This document shows positions 51,559 through 52,886 of a stretch of DNA of 52,886 nt, one piece after another. The translations under genes were made by a program, and so were the position numbers. The DNA comes from Bacteroidota bacterium. Lineage in GTDB: Bacteria; Bacteroidota; Bacteroidia; JABEUT01. A model generated the notes under the pieces. The model searched no databases and had not been told where the DNA came from. It saw only the letters and a list, made by a program, of their open reading frames with translations. The DNA lies in assembly GCA_021823405.1 (NCBI GenBank), contig JAKAOA010000005.1, positions 1-52,886 of the forward strand, given 5' to 3'. Position 1 is the stretch's first letter. Each line of letters begins with the position of its first letter.

Positions 51559-52886
51559 GCAATATTAACCAATACGATTATGATCATTTAAGGAATCTGA
51601 CAATCGGAACGGTTGATTATGTTTCACCGAATGAAATAAAAGTGATGCTTGATATAACAGCACCGCAAAACACTGCTTTGAATACGGGCACTCCTTCTCT
51701 TTTTCCAAGAATTAATGGTTTTGTTTTGATTCCCAATGAAGTTGGTGCATTAGTTGGCCTAATCAGTTGGATTGGCGTTGAGCATAGCCAATACCCCAAA
51801 CGAAAGGGCTACAAAGATTTTGATTTAATTGATTTGCCTTTCCCATTACGAAAAATGTCCATTACGCCAATGGGAACATTAAAGCAGGAAGGTAAAATTG
51901 AAGATAAGACCTACAAATTAGAGAGAGGCGTATACAGTTTTCCTTCAATTGGTGATACAGTTATCCTGCCAACAGATATTCAGCTAAAATCAATCGTTGA
52001 AAACAAGGAGGCAAATTCGGTTGTAAAAATTGGTGTCGCTCCTATTGCCGGAAATGCAGAAGTAAAAGTCAATCCCGACAAGCTTTTTGGCAGACACGTT
52101 GCAATACTTGGGAATACTGGAAGTGGTAAATCATGTAGCGTTGCAGGTGTAATTAGGTGGTCGCTTGAAGCAGCATCAAAAAGTCTACCCGAAGGACAAA
52201 AGTTAAACAATCGCTTTATCATTCTTGACCCGAATGGAGAATATACAAATGCCTTTAATGGCCTGAACTCCGATATAAAAAAATTCAAGGTTGAATTAAC
52301 GGAAGTGGAAAAAGCAACTTTCAAGGAATTGAAAGTTCCTGCATGGTTGTGGAACAGCTATGAATGGAGTTCATTTTCTAATGCAAGTGGAAGAACTCAA
52401 AGACCAATATTAAGGCGGGCATTAAGAGAACTACGTTCTGGTGAAACAGATGGTATTTCAGATTTTCAAACAAGAGCAAGAAGTCATTTTTCGAGTTGCT
52501 ACGCAACCTTGCGAGTTGATTTATCAGTAAGTTCAAATTACAAGGAAAGTGCAACCGCATTTGGAAACAAGCTACTGAGTATTATTGAAGATTGCGATTT
52601 TTTTGAGAATCGCTGTGATATAGATAAATTAAAACCAAAATTTAGGGAACTCTCCATGAGTGTCAAAGCCGTTGCAGATTCACGATACAAATCATTTACT
52701 GATAAGGCGACAGGAAAATTAGTTGAATACTATGCAGCATTTTCCCGTAAAGATGTGGAATCTTGTATTGAAGCAATAAAAGCTTTAGTTGGAAATTTTG
52801 GAGGTTTAAATATTTCCATGGACCCCAATGAGGATACTCCTATACCGTTTAATGTAACTGCAATTCCTGACTACATTAGATCGGAA
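51555..52886 (+). CDS. herA: HerA-like ATPase of a SIR2-HerA system, 3' end outside window
   Basis: Absent from the ORF track because the frame stays open to the edge (444 codons seen). It starts at the ATG overlapping the SIR2 stop (ATGA). The N-terminal part, 'LTIGTVDYVSPNEIKVMLDI' on, fits a HAS-barrel domain. The motor domain begins 'GRHVAILGNTGSGKSCSVAG' with Walker A at residues 186-193, and 'RFIILDPNGEYTNAF' near 221 is the D-P-x-G-E-Y motif of HerA/DUF87 proteins. The Walker B acidic pair and sensor parts lie beyond the edge. It should form a hexamer that works with SIR2. Confidence 0.93.
   Translation, partial: MSNINQYDYDHLRNLTIGTVDYVSPNEIKVMLDITAPQNTALNTGTPSLFPRINGFVLIPNEVGALVGLISWIGVEHSQYPKRKGYKDFDLIDLPFPLRKMSITPMGTLKQEGKIEDKTYKLERGVYSFPSIGDTVILPTDIQLKSIVENKEANSVVKIGVAPIAGNAEVKVNPDKLFGRHVAILGNTGSGKSCSVAGVIRWSLEAASKSLPEGQKLNNRFIILDPNGEYTNAFNGLNSDIKKFKVELTEVEKATFKELKVPAWLWNSYEWSSFSNASGRTQRPILRRALRELRSGETDGISDFQTRARSHFSSCYATLRVDLSVSSNYKESATAFGNKLLSIIEDCDFFENRCDIDKLKPKFRELSMSVKAVADSRYKSFTDKATGKLVEYYAAFSRKDVESCIEAIKALVGNFGGLNISMDPNEDTPIPFNVTAIPDYIRSE

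Larger units (their letters stand above)
37219..52886. mobile_element. Genomic island at tRNA-Phe, right end outside the window
   Basis: From tRNA-Phe to the window edge the genes are accessory: serine recombinase, orphan gene array, IS21 element, type I restriction genes, Abi and SIR2-HerA. No conjugation genes or relaxase are seen, so it looks like an integrative island, not a self-transferring element, unless transfer genes lie to the right. I found no second copy of the tRNA 3' end in the window. Confidence 0.7.

Noticed and set aside
1-52886. CRISPR array
   Set aside because: No regularly spaced repeat-spacer pattern seen; the repeats found are short palindromes or tandem duplications.

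Overview
The window reads as chromosomal DNA from a member of the phylum Bacteroidota, probably an uncultivated Sphingobacteriia/Chitinophagia-like lineage. The signs are a C-terminal type IX secretion sorting domain, a TamL-type lipidated Omp85 protein, Bacteroidota-type promoter boxes (TAnnTTTG), few Shine-Dalgarno sites, signal peptides ending in AQ, and many lipoproteins with an S-C lipobox. The genus cannot be named from the sequence alone.

Layout. (1) 1-3.5 kb: the end of a tryptophan operon, trpC-trpF-trpB-trpA. (2) 3.6-14.5 kb: a surface-polysaccharide locus with an ABC-2 exporter pair (Wzm/Wzt-like), three methyltransferases (TylF-like, class I, FkbM) and five glycosyltransferases, on both strands. 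A sensor kinase without a visible response regulator and a predicted beta-barrel protein follow. (3) 16.8-17.8 kb: a non-coding stretch full of palindromes and dispersed repeats. (4) 17.8-36.9 kb: housekeeping and envelope genes: a peptide-binding lipoprotein, mtaB, an lgt-like gene, a PAS-SpoIIE phosphatase lying between two copies of a 330-bp direct repeat, two Omp85-family proteins (one TamL-like), a GT-C-like membrane enzyme, a DUF3108-like protein, a large T9SS-secreted beta-propeller protein, and a SurA-N-like lipoprotein that seems to start at CTG.

(5) From 37.2 kb to the right edge lies a genomic island joined to tRNA-Phe(GAA). A large serine recombinase is encoded against the tRNA and its last codons run through the tRNA gene. 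Behind it is a leftward array of orphan genes: two tiny overlapping ORFs, a zinc-ribbon protein with an internal duplication, several coiled-coil proteins, one membrane-anchored coiled-coil protein, and a protein resembling only the arm-binding domain of a tyrosine integrase. Short hairpins with a 3-nt loop lie between several of these genes. An IS21-family element (istA-istB) follows.

(6) 46.6-52.9 kb is a rightward defence cluster: hsdM, a HEPN-containing Abi_2-like gene, hsdS broken by a one-base frameshift, a SIR2-domain protein, and a HerA-like ATPase overlapping it by ATGA and running off the window. SIR2 plus HerA is a known two-gene anti-phage arrangement. Here it sits where hsdR of the type I system would be expected, and no hsdR is seen in the window. 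The ORF track missed herA because it has no stop before the edge. The least explained part is the orphan coiled-coil/zinc-ribbon array at 38.9-43.5 kb.
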